Of a stretch of DNA of 64,000 nucleotides, positions 18,399 to 27,605 are shown piece by piece. This DNA comes from JAFGPL01 sp046485045. GTDB lineage: Bacteria > Bacteroidota > Bacteroidia > Bacteroidales > UBA10428. The notes below the pieces were generated by a model. That model saw nothing but the letters and a program-made list of their open reading frames with translations. It did not search any database and was not told the DNA's origin. The stretch lies in the NCBI GenBank assembly GCA_046485045.1, contig JAWOHT010000014.1, positions 1-64,000 on the forward strand, given 5' to 3'. How positions within the stretch are numbered: position 1 is the stretch's first letter; every line of letters starts with the position of its first letter. The position numbers were made by a program, and so were the translations under genes.

Positions 18399-21168
18399 AA
18401 TTTCCTAACTTAATGTTCCATGATAAGGTTATAATGGGCGTTCCGAAAATTGACATCTTATAACCGTTTATACTGCCGTTCTCGGAAACAAAGTACACCG
18501 AATAGGCGTTTTTCCTGCCGGTGATGTTATAAAAATTAATCATCCAGTATGAGTGTGCAAATTTTTTAGCTTTCAGGTTGCCTTCGATATTAATGGAGAG
18601 GTCTGCCCTGAAGTAATCGGGTATACGGTATGCGTTTCTCGCCGAATAGAGCATGTATTCTATACCCTCTATTTTATAAATTGAAATGGGGAAGGTAACA
18701 GGTCTGCCGGTATTGTATACAATATTGGCCGCAAGACTAAACTGGCGGTTAAGCCGAAGGTTCATCACTCCGTTTACTGCATGCGGTTTATCATAGTTCG
18801 ACGGGTATCTCGACCCGTCATTGATCCTGCCCCAAAAATAAGGACTATTGACGATGATCTCAGACTTTGAATAACAGTATGACAACCAGCCGGTAAGTTT
18901 GCCCGAATTTTTTCTGAACATCAATTCAAGGCCGTAAGCCGACTGTTCACCCTGCAATGCAAGCGATTCAATTCTATCGGCTGAAAGAAAATCAGCACCG
19001 TCTTTGTATTCAACCAGGTTTAATGTCTTTTTGTAATAAACTTCAGAGGAGAAATTTATGCTCATTTTGGGCAAATCTTTGTAATAACCAATCGTAACCT
19101 GATCTGCAAGAAGAGGTTTCATATGGTAGTCGCACAGTTTCCATTGGTCGGTGGGCGAAAGGGCAATGGTGTTGCTCAGCATAAAAAGGTACTGTCTTGT
19201 ACGATTGTAAGAGAGTTTCACAGAGCTGTTGTAACCCGTGCGGTAGTTGGCTGCCATCCTTAATTCGGGCCCGGAATAAAACTTAACAAGCTGGTTTTCA
19301 GAAAAAATTTTGGTATTAGTAACATAATTTTCAGTTTTTGGGCTTCCGGTATTATACCTGTATACCTCTGCTGCACCCAGATAACCATACATACTGTAAC
19401 GTAAACCCAGATATAATGTAAATCTGTTCGACAGCTGGTACTCATCGGAGATATACAGTGCAGACTCCACTCCCTTCTCAGCGCCCAGCGCTGCCGGTGC
19501 TTTTTGCGACCCGGTACCTGCAGGGACAACAGTTCCCCTGTTAAGGCCATACCTGATAATATTGACTCCGAAACCAAAAAGGTGTTTTTCCAGCGGTACC
19601 CAGGTAAAATCAGATTTTAGCTCATAATGATCAATTTGGTAATTATGAGAAAATCCCGACCTGGCAATGGTGGTATCGGTATTGGAAAAACCATAGCGGG
19701 CAACAATGGCCGCAGTGTTAGACGATAATTTCGAAGAAAACTGATGGTTCCAGTCAATTGAAGCCCCGGTGTTAAAATAGCTATATCTGTTTGTGCCGGC
19801 AAGGCTGAAATCGTCATCGCTGTAATAAGCAAAAATCCTGATGAGGTTGCGCGAATCAGGTTCAATTGAGATGTTTCCGGTAACATCATAAAATGCGGCA
19901 CTGCTTTTTCTTAAATCGGCATCGTGCAATTTTGATAAAATCCAGTCGGAATATGTGGTACGGGTAGAAATAATAAACGAACTCTTGTCTTTAACAATAG
20001 GCCCTTCGGCTGCTATATGCCCTGTAATAGGGCTCAGTCCGCCCCTGGCCGTGTAACTTTTCATATTTCCCTGACGCGATGTGATATCGAAAAACGAAGC
20101 CAGCCTGCCACCATATTTCGCAGGTATATTGCATTTGTAAAGCGAAAAATCGTTCACCACCTCGGAGTTAAAAGCCGAAAAGAAACCAAACAGGTGCGAA
20201 GTATTGTAAACCGGCACTTTATTGATAAAAAACATATTCTGGTCGGAAGCGCTGCCGCGGATATTTAATCCCGAAGAGCCTTCACCGACATTCTGCACGC
20301 CGGGAAGCATTTGTGCAACTTTCAGCAGGTCTCTTTCACCCATTACTGCAGGAATCTCTTTAATGGTCTTGAAAGAAAGCCGGTCGTACCCCATCTGCAT
20401 TCCACGTACATTTTCAAATTTGCTGGATTTAATGGTTACCTCGTTTATGGCTATCAGTTTTCTTATCATTTCAACCTCCCATCTTCCGCCTGTATTCACC
20501 ACCAGTTTATAATGCACTTCCTCCATGCCCAGACAGTTGATAACTGCTTTGTATGTTCCTGGTAACAAAGATATCACAAAACGTCCGTTGTAATCGGTGG
20601 CATAACCTTTATCAAGCTCTTCGATGTATATGGTGGCGCCAATAAGGGCTTCACCGGTCTCTTTCTCAGAAACTTTACCATTAACAACAACAGCTTTACC
20701 GGTAGTATGTGTACCGGGTATGCCGATGGTTTTGGTTTCACCGGCGCCGTTACTTCTGCCTTCCTTATATATCAATTCCGCATTTGTAAGGTTGTTCCGG
20801 ATGACTGAAGCCGGTGCTTCTGTTTTGGCAGCATTATCTACAAATTCGGGCAATGTTACCAAAAGCTGCATTCCTTTGGTTATAAAAATATTCCTGTCTT
20901 CATTAATATAAAAATACAGGCCGGTGCCTGCAAAACGCTGTTCAAGCAAGTCGTTCAGGCAAATCTTTTCACCAACGGCGGTGATTCTGATACCCTCAAC
21001 CCATATGCTTTTGAACCAAAACCTCAGGCCTTCCTGCTGTTCGAGGCTGACGGCAAACTCTTCAAACGGCACATCGTGGTAATTGCCCCTGAAATAGATT
21101 ATAGTTTCGTTTGCCAGAAGTGACAAACAAAAGACAAGGCCAATGGAAAACAGAATTATCCTTTTCAT
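18385..21168 (-). CDS. TonB-dependent receptor with STN-like and CPD domains
   Basis: A 927-residue outer-membrane receptor. After a signal peptide (1-19) comes an STN-like domain (about 22-105), a CPD-like module (about 160-235, VVVNGKVSEKETGEALIGAT), a plug (about 250-375, IPAVMGERDLLKVAQMLPGV ... GLNIRGSASDQNMFFINKVP) and a beta-barrel with aromatic strand ends up to a C-terminal barrel strand (LSWNIKLGNYASD). It imports an unknown ligand with TonB energy. Its start overlaps the upstream unknown gene by 4 bases (ATGA) and its end overlaps DUF4249 by 14 bases. No sigma or anti-sigma gene adjoins it directly. Confidence 0.92.
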   Translation of the reverse strand: MKRIILFSIGLVFCLSLLANETIIYFRGNYHDVPFEEFAVSLEQQEGLRFWFKSIWVEGIRITAVGEKICLNDLLEQRFAGTGLYFYINEDRNIFITKGMQLLVTLPEFVDNAAKTEAPASVIRNNLTNAELIYKEGRSNGAGETKTIGIPGTHTTGKAVVVNGKVSEKETGEALIGATIYIEELDKGYATDYNGRFVISLLPGTYKAVINCLGMEEVHYKLVVNTGGRWEVEMIRKLIAINEVTIKSSKFENVRGMQMGYDRLSFKTIKEIPAVMGERDLLKVAQMLPGVQNVGEGSSGLNIRGSASDQNMFFINKVPVYNTSHLFGFFSAFNSEVVNDFSLYKCNIPAKYGGRLASFFDITSRQGNMKSYTARGGLSPITGHIAAEGPIVKDKSSFIISTRTTYSDWILSKLHDADLRKSSAAFYDVTGNISIEPDSRNLIRIFAYYSDDDFSLAGTNRYSYFNTGASIDWNHQFSSKLSSNTAAIVARYGFSNTDTTIARSGFSHNYQIDHYELKSDFTWVPLEKHLFGFGVNIIRYGLNRGTVVPAGTGSQKAPAALGAEKGVESALYISDEYQLSNRFTLYLGLRYSMYGYLGAAEVYRYNTGSPKTENYVTNTKIFSENQLVKFYSGPELRMAANYRTGYNSSVKLSYNRTRQYLFMLSNTIALSPTDQWKLCDYHMKPLLADQVTIGYYKDLPKMSINFSSEVYYKKTLNLVEYKDGADFLSADRIESLALQGEQSAYGLELMFRKNSGKLTGWLSYCYSKSEIIVNSPYFWGRINDGSRYPSNYDKPHAVNGVMNLRLNRQFSLAANIVYNTGRPVTFPISIYKIEGIEYMLYSARNAYRIPDYFRADLSINIEGNLKAKKFAHSYWMINFYNITGRKNAYSVYFVSENGSINGYKMSIFGTPIITLSWNIKLGNYASD

Positions 21169-21905
21169 TTAAGGGAGTCTGTTAGCATCTTTTCCGAAAA
21201 CAGCGAACAATACCCAAGCAGTTTATTCAGGGCCATATCATCAGCTGTTTTTAATCTTAGCTTGTTTTGCTTCATATACTTTCTGATCTCTGCCTCGTGC
21301 CCCGGAAAAAGTTTTATGAAAGAACTGTTGCCTTTTAAAGTTACTGGCAGACTATCAGCCAGAAGGTACATTTTTTTCTGTTCACCGGAATATTCATAAG
21401 CAATTTTCGAATAAGAGCCCGGAGCCACAAGTTCTTTTTTAAATGCTTTAAGAAGGGTAAAATTTCCTGAGGTTATTACCTGAAAAAATTTTTCTCTGGT
21501 CTGTAAAAAATGATATTTGCGGAAATGTTTGCCAAATATTTCAAATTCAGAGATAAACGCATTGTTTAGAACCACGTGGTTCATTCCGCCATGTGAAAAG
21601 GTGTATTCAAGTATCAACTGTTGGTTGCAAATATCATATTTAAGCAACAGATCGCGGTATTCAACCCCGTTAAGCACTACCCATCCCTCAGATGGTTTGT
21701 CACTAATTAGAAAAGGATTACCTATAGCCAATGGGTGAAGGTTATAGTACTTCATTCCATTCACCAGGTTCTGGTCAAGTTTATATATCCGTGTGAAATA
21801 TTCTCCCAGATCGGGGTGAGACCGGAAATTATCATCCTGGCCGGCAACAATGTTAAACAGGCTGCATAAAAGCAGTATACCGGCAATGAACTTTAACATC
21901 ATCAT
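21165..21905 (-). CDS. Secreted protein of unknown function, first gene of the TonB receptor operon
   Basis: A 246-residue protein with a clear signal peptide (about 1-22, ending IVAGQ) and no recognised domain. The body is beta-rich in its first two thirds (LNGVEYRDLLLKYDICNQQLILEY) and ends in a charged helical region (EIRKYMKQNKLRLKTADDMALNKLLGYC). It precedes the TonB receptor with a 4-base overlap, so it is almost certainly part of that uptake system, perhaps as a periplasmic or outer-membrane accessory. The function is not known to me. The start is taken at the second in-frame ATG cluster boundary as given, since several Met codons (MMM) begin the protein. Confidence 0.7.
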   Translation of the reverse strand: MMMLKFIAGILLLCSLFNIVAGQDDNFRSHPDLGEYFTRIYKLDQNLVNGMKYYNLHPLAIGNPFLISDKPSEGWVVLNGVEYRDLLLKYDICNQQLILEYTFSHGGMNHVVLNNAFISEFEIFGKHFRKYHFLQTREKFFQVITSGNFTLLKAFKKELVAPGSYSKIAYEYSGEQKKMYLLADSLPVTLKGNSSFIKLFPGHEAEIRKYMKQNKLRLKTADDMALNKLLGYCSLFSEKMLTDSLK

Positions 21906-22069
21906 TTAGATATTGTAAAAACTGAACCTGATTAAACAAGCAAATAAACCAATCATTTGCTCGAGTTTCGTTACCGAAGCTATTAAATAAGTTACAAGTA
22001 TAACAATAATGACTGAAAAAACTGAAGGATCAAAATAAAATATTGCCAATAGTTGACCGGGTGAACATA

Positions 22070-22525
22070 CTAATACCCGATCACCCATAAAATGCGTTCT
22101 TCATCGGCAGATTTTTCAGCGAGTTTAATCAGGGCTTTGTTTGTTTCTATAAGTTTACCCAGGTAGCCCTTCCAGTTGTTCCTCCAGTTATTGTCTTCTT
22201 TGGCTAATTCTTCCAGAAAATCTTTCCCGAGAAATTTTCGTGAAACTGTTACCTCAAAATCATCAATTGTTTTAACATTTTCAAACATCTGAAGATTACT
22301 GATCAATTCGTTTCGCAAAGGGATAATCTTTCTGGAGTTGTATTTGGTTGATCCGAAGAAATCGAAAAGCTTATTGGCATTTTCAAAACAGGGTACAAAA
22401 ATATTGAATACGATGCTGTCAAGATATTGTGATTCCGGATCACACCGTATGTAAGTTTCGTTACTCCCCGTTGTGTTTAGTTCAACGAAATTGAGGCTTT
22501 GTGAACCATAAATTTCAAGCTTCAT
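22070..22525 (-). CDS. Hypothetical protein
   Basis: About 151 residues starting MKLEIYGSQSLNF; an in-frame longer start at 22651 exists, but the extra 42 residues are hydrophobic and low in coding character and would overlap the promoter of the divergent decarboxylase, so I chose 22525. I do not recognise the family. The sequence has an acidic/charged C-terminal helical region (KYNSRKIIPLRNELISNLQM, LAKEDNNWRNNWKGYLGKLI) and no signal peptide or motif. It is alone between the TonB receptor operon and the decarboxylase. Confidence 0.55.
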   Translation of the reverse strand: MKLEIYGSQSLNFVELNTTGSNETYIRCDPESQYLDSIVFNIFVPCFENANKLFDFFGSTKYNSRKIIPLRNELISNLQMFENVKTIDDFEVTVSRKFLGKDFLEELAKEDNNWRNNWKGYLGKLIETNKALIKLAEKSADEERILWVIGY

Positions 22526-22653
22526 ACATGCAAGTGTTTCGGTTTGAATAAAGGTATCAAATATAAAATCAAAATGCAAAATAAAAGTAAAGCGCCGGAA
22601 TTTTTGTATTATTTTTGAGCTTTTACAAAATAATTTCAGACAAAGCAACAATT

Positions 22654-24072
22654 ATGACAGACATTTCGGAGTTTAGAAAAAACGCTTATGAACTGGTAGA
22701 TTGGATTGCCGGTTATTATGAAAATATTGAACATTATCCTGTAAAATCGCTTGTAAAACCCAGAGACATATACAATAAACTGCCTGCTGGGCCTCCGGCA
22801 AAAAGTGAAGAATTCGAAGACATTATGCAGGATTTCCGCAAAATCATTATGCCAGGGATAACCCATTGGCAACACCCGGACTTTTTTGCCTATTTTCCGG
22901 CCAACACAAGTTTTCCTTCAATTTTGGGTGAAATGCTTACTGCTTCTTTGGGGACGCAATGCATGAAGTGGGAAACTTCACCTGCCGCCGCAGAACTCGA
23001 AGAGGCCATGATGAACTGGCTGAAGCAAATGACCGGGTTGCCGGACTCATTTCAGGGTGTAATACAAGACTCGGCCTCCTCGGCCACACTATGCGCCATA
23101 TTGTCGGCAAGAGAGAACGCAACTAATTTCAGGATAAACCAAAACGGATTTACAGACCAGAAATTCAGGGTTTATTGCTCAACCGAAGCACATTCGTCGG
23201 TTGAAAAAGCCGTTAAAATAGCAGGCATAGGCAGCATAAACCTTGTGAAGCTTGGCGTAGACGATGAATTTGCACTGTTGCCAGAAGCGCTTGACAATGC
23301 CATTCAAAAAGATATAAAAGACGGATTCACACCATTGTGTGTCGTGGCCGCCCTCGGTACCACAAGTTCCACTGCCGTTGACCCGCTCGGTAAAATTGCC
23401 GGAATAACAGCAAAATATAATGTATGGCTGCACGTTGATGCTGCATATGCCGGTAATGTATTGATTCTTCCCGAATACAAGTGGATGATACAAGGAATTG
23501 AAAATGCAGACAGTATGGTTTTCAACCCCCACAAATGGCTTTTTACCAACTTTGATTGCTCGGCTTATTTTGTGAAAGACAAAGACAAACTGGTTAAAAC
23601 CTTTCAGATGCTGCCCGAGTACCTGAAGACCAAAACCGATGGTTTGGTAAACGACTATTCTGAATGGGGCGTGCAGCTCGGACGCCGTTTTCGTGCCCTT
23701 AAGCTGTGGTTTGTATTAAGAAGCTTCGGGGTAGAGAACCTGCAGCAGATGATCAGAAACCATATCAGCTATGCAAGGTATTTTGCTGATGAGATACAGA
23801 AAAAAGAAAAGTTTGAGATAATGGCCCCGGTAAAGTTTGCACTGGTTTGTTTTCGCTATGTTCCCAAAGAATCTATGAGCAATGACGAACTGAATGTAAT
23901 GAATGAAAAACTTCTGCAGCAAATAAACAGCTCGGGCAAAATCTATCTGTCGCATACAAAGCTAAACGGTAAGTTTACATTAAGGCTTCAGACAGGACAA
24001 ACCAACGTACAGTTAAGGCATGTGGAGGAAGCTTTGAAACTGATTGAGGAAATGGCAGGGAAGCTTGATTAG
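22654..24072 (+). CDS. Aromatic L-amino acid decarboxylase-like PLP enzyme (group II)
   Basis: A 472-residue group II decarboxylase, converting an aromatic amino acid to its amine plus CO2. The N-terminus (EFRKNAYELVDWIAGYYENI) and IIMPGITHWQHPDFFAYFPA closely follow the animal DOPA decarboxylase layout. PLP-binding features are AHSSVEKAVKIAG, HVDAAYAGN (Asp for the pyridine nitrogen) and NPHKWLFTNFDCSAYFV with the Schiff-base Lys294. I use the ATG at 22654 rather than an upstream in-frame ATG at 22615, because the conserved N-terminus begins there. A TATTTTTG -7 candidate lies shortly upstream. Substrate choice among Tyr, Trp, Phe and DOPA cannot be read from sequence. Confidence 0.88.
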   Translation: MTDISEFRKNAYELVDWIAGYYENIEHYPVKSLVKPRDIYNKLPAGPPAKSEEFEDIMQDFRKIIMPGITHWQHPDFFAYFPANTSFPSILGEMLTASLGTQCMKWETSPAAAELEEAMMNWLKQMTGLPDSFQGVIQDSASSATLCAILSARENATNFRINQNGFTDQKFRVYCSTEAHSSVEKAVKIAGIGSINLVKLGVDDEFALLPEALDNAIQKDIKDGFTPLCVVAALGTTSSTAVDPLGKIAGITAKYNVWLHVDAAYAGNVLILPEYKWMIQGIENADSMVFNPHKWLFTNFDCSAYFVKDKDKLVKTFQMLPEYLKTKTDGLVNDYSEWGVQLGRRFRALKLWFVLRSFGVENLQQMIRNHISYARYFADEIQKKEKFEIMAPVKFALVCFRYVPKESMSNDELNVMNEKLLQQINSSGKIYLSHTKLNGKFTLRLQTGQTNVQLRHVEEALKLIEEMAGKLD

Positions 24073-24137
24073 TTGATTCATCTGTACGAATTGCCGTGTT
24101 GTTGTTTTTAAGATATGAAATGCATTTTAAAATCTTA

Positions 24138-24145
24138 TATCTTTG
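24138..24145 (+). promoter_or_regulatory. Candidate -7 element for the SIS isomerase operon
   Basis: TATCTTTG matches TAnnTTTG, 21 bases before the start codon of the SIS gene. No TTG at the proper -33 spacing was found. Confidence 0.45.
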
Positions 24146-24166
24146 TACACTTTTTAAAGGAAAGGG

Positions 24167-24784
24167 ATGAAGCAGGATATTCAAAAATTACTTGATGCTG
24201 AGGCTGAAGCAATACAAAACATTCCGCTGGATGACAGCTTCGAAAAGGCCTTAACGCTTATTCATCGCAGTGTGCATTTAAACGGTGGTAAAGTCATCAT
24301 CAGCGGTATGGGCAAGGCCGGGCAGATAGCTACGAATATCTCTACAACACTTAGCTCCACGGGTACACCTGCAGTGTTTATTCACCCCAGCGATGCCCAG
24401 CACGGCGACCTTGGGGTAATACAAAACAACGATATACTGCTGGTGGTCTCAAATTCGGGGAAGACACGTGAAATCATTGAACTGGTAGGCCTGGCAAGAA
24501 ATCTTGTGCCGGCAATACCGGTGATACTGATAACAGGTAATCCTGAAAACGAACTGAGTAATCTGGCCGATGTTACAATCTATACCGGTAACCCCCCAGA
24601 GGTATGCCCCCTGGGACTTACCCCTACAACTTCTACCACTGTAATGACCGTTATCGGCGATATTTTAGTGGTGATGATGATGAAAAAGATTGATTTCAAG
24701 GCTGAAGATTATGCCAAAAGGCATCATGGCGGATACCTCGGATATAGGTCGAGAATAGGTGCAACAAATAACCGCAATATTTAG
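24167..24784 (+). CDS. SIS-domain sugar-phosphate isomerase (KpsF/GutQ/KdsD type without CBS domains)
   Basis: A 205-residue single SIS domain. Features of D-arabinose-5-phosphate isomerases are present: IISGMGKAGQIATNISTTLS, HPSDAQHGDLGVIQNNDILL, the phosphate-binding SNSGKTREI and the family segment EVCPLGLTPTTSTTVMTVIGD. Typical KdsD proteins are about 320 residues with two C-terminal CBS domains; this one ends shortly after the SIS domain, so it is a short form. It could interconvert ribulose-5-phosphate and arabinose-5-phosphate or act on another ketose/aldose phosphate. It starts an apparent three-gene unit with a hydrolase and a PfkB kinase, pointing to sugar catabolism rather than only Kdo synthesis. 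Confidence 0.85.
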   Translation: MKQDIQKLLDAEAEAIQNIPLDDSFEKALTLIHRSVHLNGGKVIISGMGKAGQIATNISTTLSSTGTPAVFIHPSDAQHGDLGVIQNNDILLVVSNSGKTREIIELVGLARNLVPAIPVILITGNPENELSNLADVTIYTGNPPEVCPLGLTPTTSTTVMTVIGDILVVMMMKKIDFKAEDYAKRHHGGYLGYRSRIGATNNRNI

Positions 24785-24817
24785 AACTTTTTGGGTTATG
24801 ACATTTAAAATGATGAA

Positions 24818-25360
24818 ATGAAAATTTTCACTGAAAACAGCACCGGATTAATCGTAGATTACCAGGAAAAGCTGGTTAAGCATATGTTTGAAAGCGATGT
24901 AACAGTTAGAAATACCGGGTTACTGATACAAGGCTTAATAGTAATGGAAATCCCGTTAATTGTTACGCAACAATATACCAAAGGCCTGGGGGAAACCGTT
25001 TCGGAGCTCGCACAATACCTGGGAGGGATTCAAAAAACTGAGAAGTTATCTTTCAGTTGCTATGGAGAACCTGCCTTTGTGCAGCAATTGGTTAGTACAG
25101 GCCGGAAAACGGTAATCATAGCCGGTATCGAGGCACATGTATGTGTTTTGCAAACTGTCCTCGACCTGCTTGAATCTGGCTTTCAGCCTGTTGTTGTCGA
25201 AGACTGCATTACATCAAGAAAATTAAACGATAAAGAAGTTGCGATGAAAAGAATGCGCGATGAAGGCGCAATTATTACTACCTTTGAGTCATTGCTGTTT
25301 GAATTGTGTAAAGTAGCAGGAAATGAGAAGTTTAAAGCAATTTCAAAACTGGTAAAATAA
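24818..25360 (+). CDS. Isochorismatase-fold cysteine hydrolase
   Basis: A 180-residue isochorismatase-superfamily hydrolase. The catalytic triad is visible as Asp14 (LIVDYQEKL), Lys76 (KTEKLSF) and Cys109 (EAHVCVLQT), with the family cis-peptide region GIEAHVC just before the cysteine. Such enzymes hydrolyse amides, ureido groups or isochorismate; the presence of Cys makes an amidase-like reaction more likely than true isochorismatase. It lies 33 bases after the SIS gene and 4 bases before the PfkB kinase. Its role in a sugar-phosphate locus is unclear. Confidence 0.82.
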   Translation: MKIFTENSTGLIVDYQEKLVKHMFESDVTVRNTGLLIQGLIVMEIPLIVTQQYTKGLGETVSELAQYLGGIQKTEKLSFSCYGEPAFVQQLVSTGRKTVIIAGIEAHVCVLQTVLDLLESGFQPVVVEDCITSRKLNDKEVAMKRMRDEGAIITTFESLLFELCKVAGNEKFKAISKLVK

Positions 25361-25364
25361 TTCT

Positions 25365-26288
25365 ATGAGAAAGATATATGCTATCGGAGAAACTGTACTT
25401 GATATTTTATTTAAAAACAATATGCCTTTTACTGCAAAGGCTGGCGGTGCAAGTCTAAACAGCGCTGTATCGCTTGGCAGGCTTGGATTGCCTGTTTATT
25501 TCATTGGCGAATACGGCTTGGATGAGGTGGGAAACTTTATTGATAATTTCTTAAAAGAAAACAATGTTTCAACCGATTATGTTTACCGGTATTATGATGG
25601 TAAATCGGCACTTGCATTGGCTTTTTTGAATGAAAACAGCGATGCCAGCTATGATTTTTATAAGATATATCCGGAAAAAAGGCTGAATATCAAATTTCCT
25701 GAAATACAGCCCGATGATATTGTTCTCTTTGGGTCTACGTATGCCGTTACACCCGAGGTAAGGCCGAAATTGATAGAACTGATACAACATGCAAAAAGAA
25801 ACAAGGCCATCATCATTTATGACCCCAATTTCAGGAAATCTCACCTCCACGAATTGCACAAGATGAAACCGATGATTCTTGACAATATTAAGCTGGCAGA
25901 CATTGTGCGTGGTTCGGACGAAGATTTTTCATTTATTTACGGGGTGAACAATGCCGATGAAACCTATGATAACGTAAGTAAGTCTGTTCCAAACCTGCTT
26001 TATACTGCAAGCCGCAAAGGTGTGTTTTTAAGGACCCCAACATATTCAGCAGAATTTCCTGTAAAAACCATCGAACCGAAAAGCACCATCGGTGCAGGGG
26101 ACAGCTTTAACGCAGGTATTGCTTTCTCGCTGTATAAAGAAAGCATTACAAGAAACGACCTGCTGCAAATGAATGAAGCATCATGGAGAGTAATCGTTAA
26201 TACAGCGGTTGAATTTGCCACCCATGTTTGTCTGAATTATGACAATTACATATCAAAGGATTTTGCAGATCGCTTTAGTGTAAAATAA
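25365..26288 (+). CDS. PfkB-family carbohydrate kinase
   Basis: A 307-residue ribokinase/PfkB-family kinase. The first signature AKAGGASLNSAVSLGRLGLPVYFIGEYGLDEVG and the C-terminal catalytic signature TIGAGDSFNAGIAFSLYK (Asp base in GAGD) are intact. The acceptor is probably a ketose, similar to fructokinases, but the substrate cannot be identified. It closes the plus-strand SIS-hydrolase-kinase unit and converges 26 bases from the SorE-like reductase, so the two sets face each other across a shared end. Confidence 0.88.
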   Translation: MRKIYAIGETVLDILFKNNMPFTAKAGGASLNSAVSLGRLGLPVYFIGEYGLDEVGNFIDNFLKENNVSTDYVYRYYDGKSALALAFLNENSDASYDFYKIYPEKRLNIKFPEIQPDDIVLFGSTYAVTPEVRPKLIELIQHAKRNKAIIIYDPNFRKSHLHELHKMKPMILDNIKLADIVRGSDEDFSFIYGVNNADETYDNVSKSVPNLLYTASRKGVFLRTPTYSAEFPVKTIEPKSTIGAGDSFNAGIAFSLYKESITRNDLLQMNEASWRVIVNTAVEFATHVCLNYDNYISKDFADRFSVK

Positions 26289-26314
26289 ACTGAGACTTTT
26301 ATACTCCCAATAAC

Positions 26315-27589
26315 TTAAACCGGTGTGCCGTTTTTCATCAGGTATGCTTCTGCTTCTATGCTCCACAAACCGTTGTTTTTTTGGGTAATTTCATCCAGCT
26401 TTTTGAACAGCGTATCAGTTTCCCCCTTTTCTTTAAACTCGGTCAACGATGTGAGGGGCATTTTTATATTGGTGTAAATCAGCTTTTTGCCACCGGGTAT
26501 GTCGGGCAGGTTCAGTGTGGTGGCAATTACGGCATCCAAACCACCGATATGTGTTACCAGTCCTGCCGGGTCGAGCCCTTTCGACATCATGGTGATGGCT
26601 TCTTCCATGTCGTCATTGTTGCCGCCGCTGGTACCTACTATGTGCGTGAAATTATAATGGACATTGTAAAAATTGAAATTTGCCTTGAAATTTGGATTTC
26701 CAGGCCCTGCAAAGAAATTAAGGCACCCGTCGAATGCAAGAAGAGCGTCGCCCTGTTCCACTACCGCTGCCACCGGTGCAAATACAAATACATCATTAAA
26801 TCCTGTGCCATTGGTAACTTCGAGCAACGACTCAACAGGGTTTTCCATTTTGCCGGTATTGATATATTTCAGTTCAATGCCTTGGGCGGAGGCAAGTTCG
26901 GGGCTGTATAATTCTGCTGCATGGTTTAACCTGCCCTGATCTATATCGGTTACAACCAGCAGTTTGGGTTTTCTGTCTTCGCGGTTGATAACATAGTTAA
27001 TGGCAGCAAGCCCCATCGGGCCTACGCCCGCAAGAATGGCCATTTTACCCCCGTCTACGATTTCCATCTGGTGAATGTACGAACCGGGCTTTGTATGGTA
27101 ACAGGCATGCATAGCGCCAATAACGCACGACAATGGTTCTGCAAGTGCAGCAGGGTAAAAGCCCTGGCCGGTATAAGGCAACAGGCAGTTTTGTTCCATC
27201 ACCTCGTTGGGGATAATGATGTGGGTGGCATCACCACCTATGTACCTGTATGAATATCCCGGTGCGCTAAGAATGCCAACAGGCCCGTCGGGGTAGTTGA
27301 TAGCCGGCTGAATGGAAAATTTCATGCCTGGTTTGAAAGCATGCTTCCATTTTTCGCCAACCTCTATAATTACCCCGCTGAACTCATGGCCAATCATGGT
27401 TGGGTTTTTATCAATATCATCAGGTATCCTTTTATGATCGGTACCCTGCTTTGCCGCCTTGTTCGAAGACATACATATACTGTCGCATATTACCTGTGCA
27501 AGTATCTCGTTGTCTTTTATTGCTGGCAAATCAAACTCTTCGAGCCTTAAATCATTTTTACCGTATATTCTAACTGCTTTGGTCTTCAT
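26315..27589 (-). CDS. L-sorbose-1-phosphate reductase-like zinc dehydrogenase (SorE family)
   Basis: A 424-residue medium-chain dehydrogenase. The opening KAVRIYGKNDLRLEEFDLP, the DSICMSSNKAAKQGTDHKR region and GYSYRYIGGDATHIIIPNEV, as well as the late NFFAGPGNPNFKANFNFYNV and GGKKLIYTNIKMPLT, follow enterobacterial SorE as I remember it. SorE reduces L-sorbose-1-phosphate to D-glucitol-6-phosphate with NAD(P)H. The Rossmann glycine motif is AGVGPMGLAAINYV. It is last in the minus-strand run aldo/keto reductase-PHP-aldolase/SDR-SorE; the aldolase/SDR gene stops 16 bases upstream. Pairing with an SrlD-like domain suggests linked sorbose/sorbitol phosphate chemistry. Confidence 0.85.
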   Translation of the reverse strand: MKTKAVRIYGKNDLRLEEFDLPAIKDNEILAQVICDSICMSSNKAAKQGTDHKRIPDDIDKNPTMIGHEFSGVIIEVGEKWKHAFKPGMKFSIQPAINYPDGPVGILSAPGYSYRYIGGDATHIIIPNEVMEQNCLLPYTGQGFYPAALAEPLSCVIGAMHACYHTKPGSYIHQMEIVDGGKMAILAGVGPMGLAAINYVINREDRKPKLLVVTDIDQGRLNHAAELYSPELASAQGIELKYINTGKMENPVESLLEVTNGTGFNDVFVFAPVAAVVEQGDALLAFDGCLNFFAGPGNPNFKANFNFYNVHYNFTHIVGTSGGNNDDMEEAITMMSKGLDPAGLVTHIGGLDAVIATTLNLPDIPGGKKLIYTNIKMPLTSLTEFKEKGETDTLFKKLDEITQKNNGLWSIEAEAYLMKNGTPV

Positions 27590-27605
27590 AATCCGATTTA
27601 AAAAA

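Noticed and set aside
22615..22653. Longer decarboxylase start at 22615
   Set aside because: The 13 extra residues are outside the conserved N-terminus and would sit on the promoter region; 22654 fits family starts.
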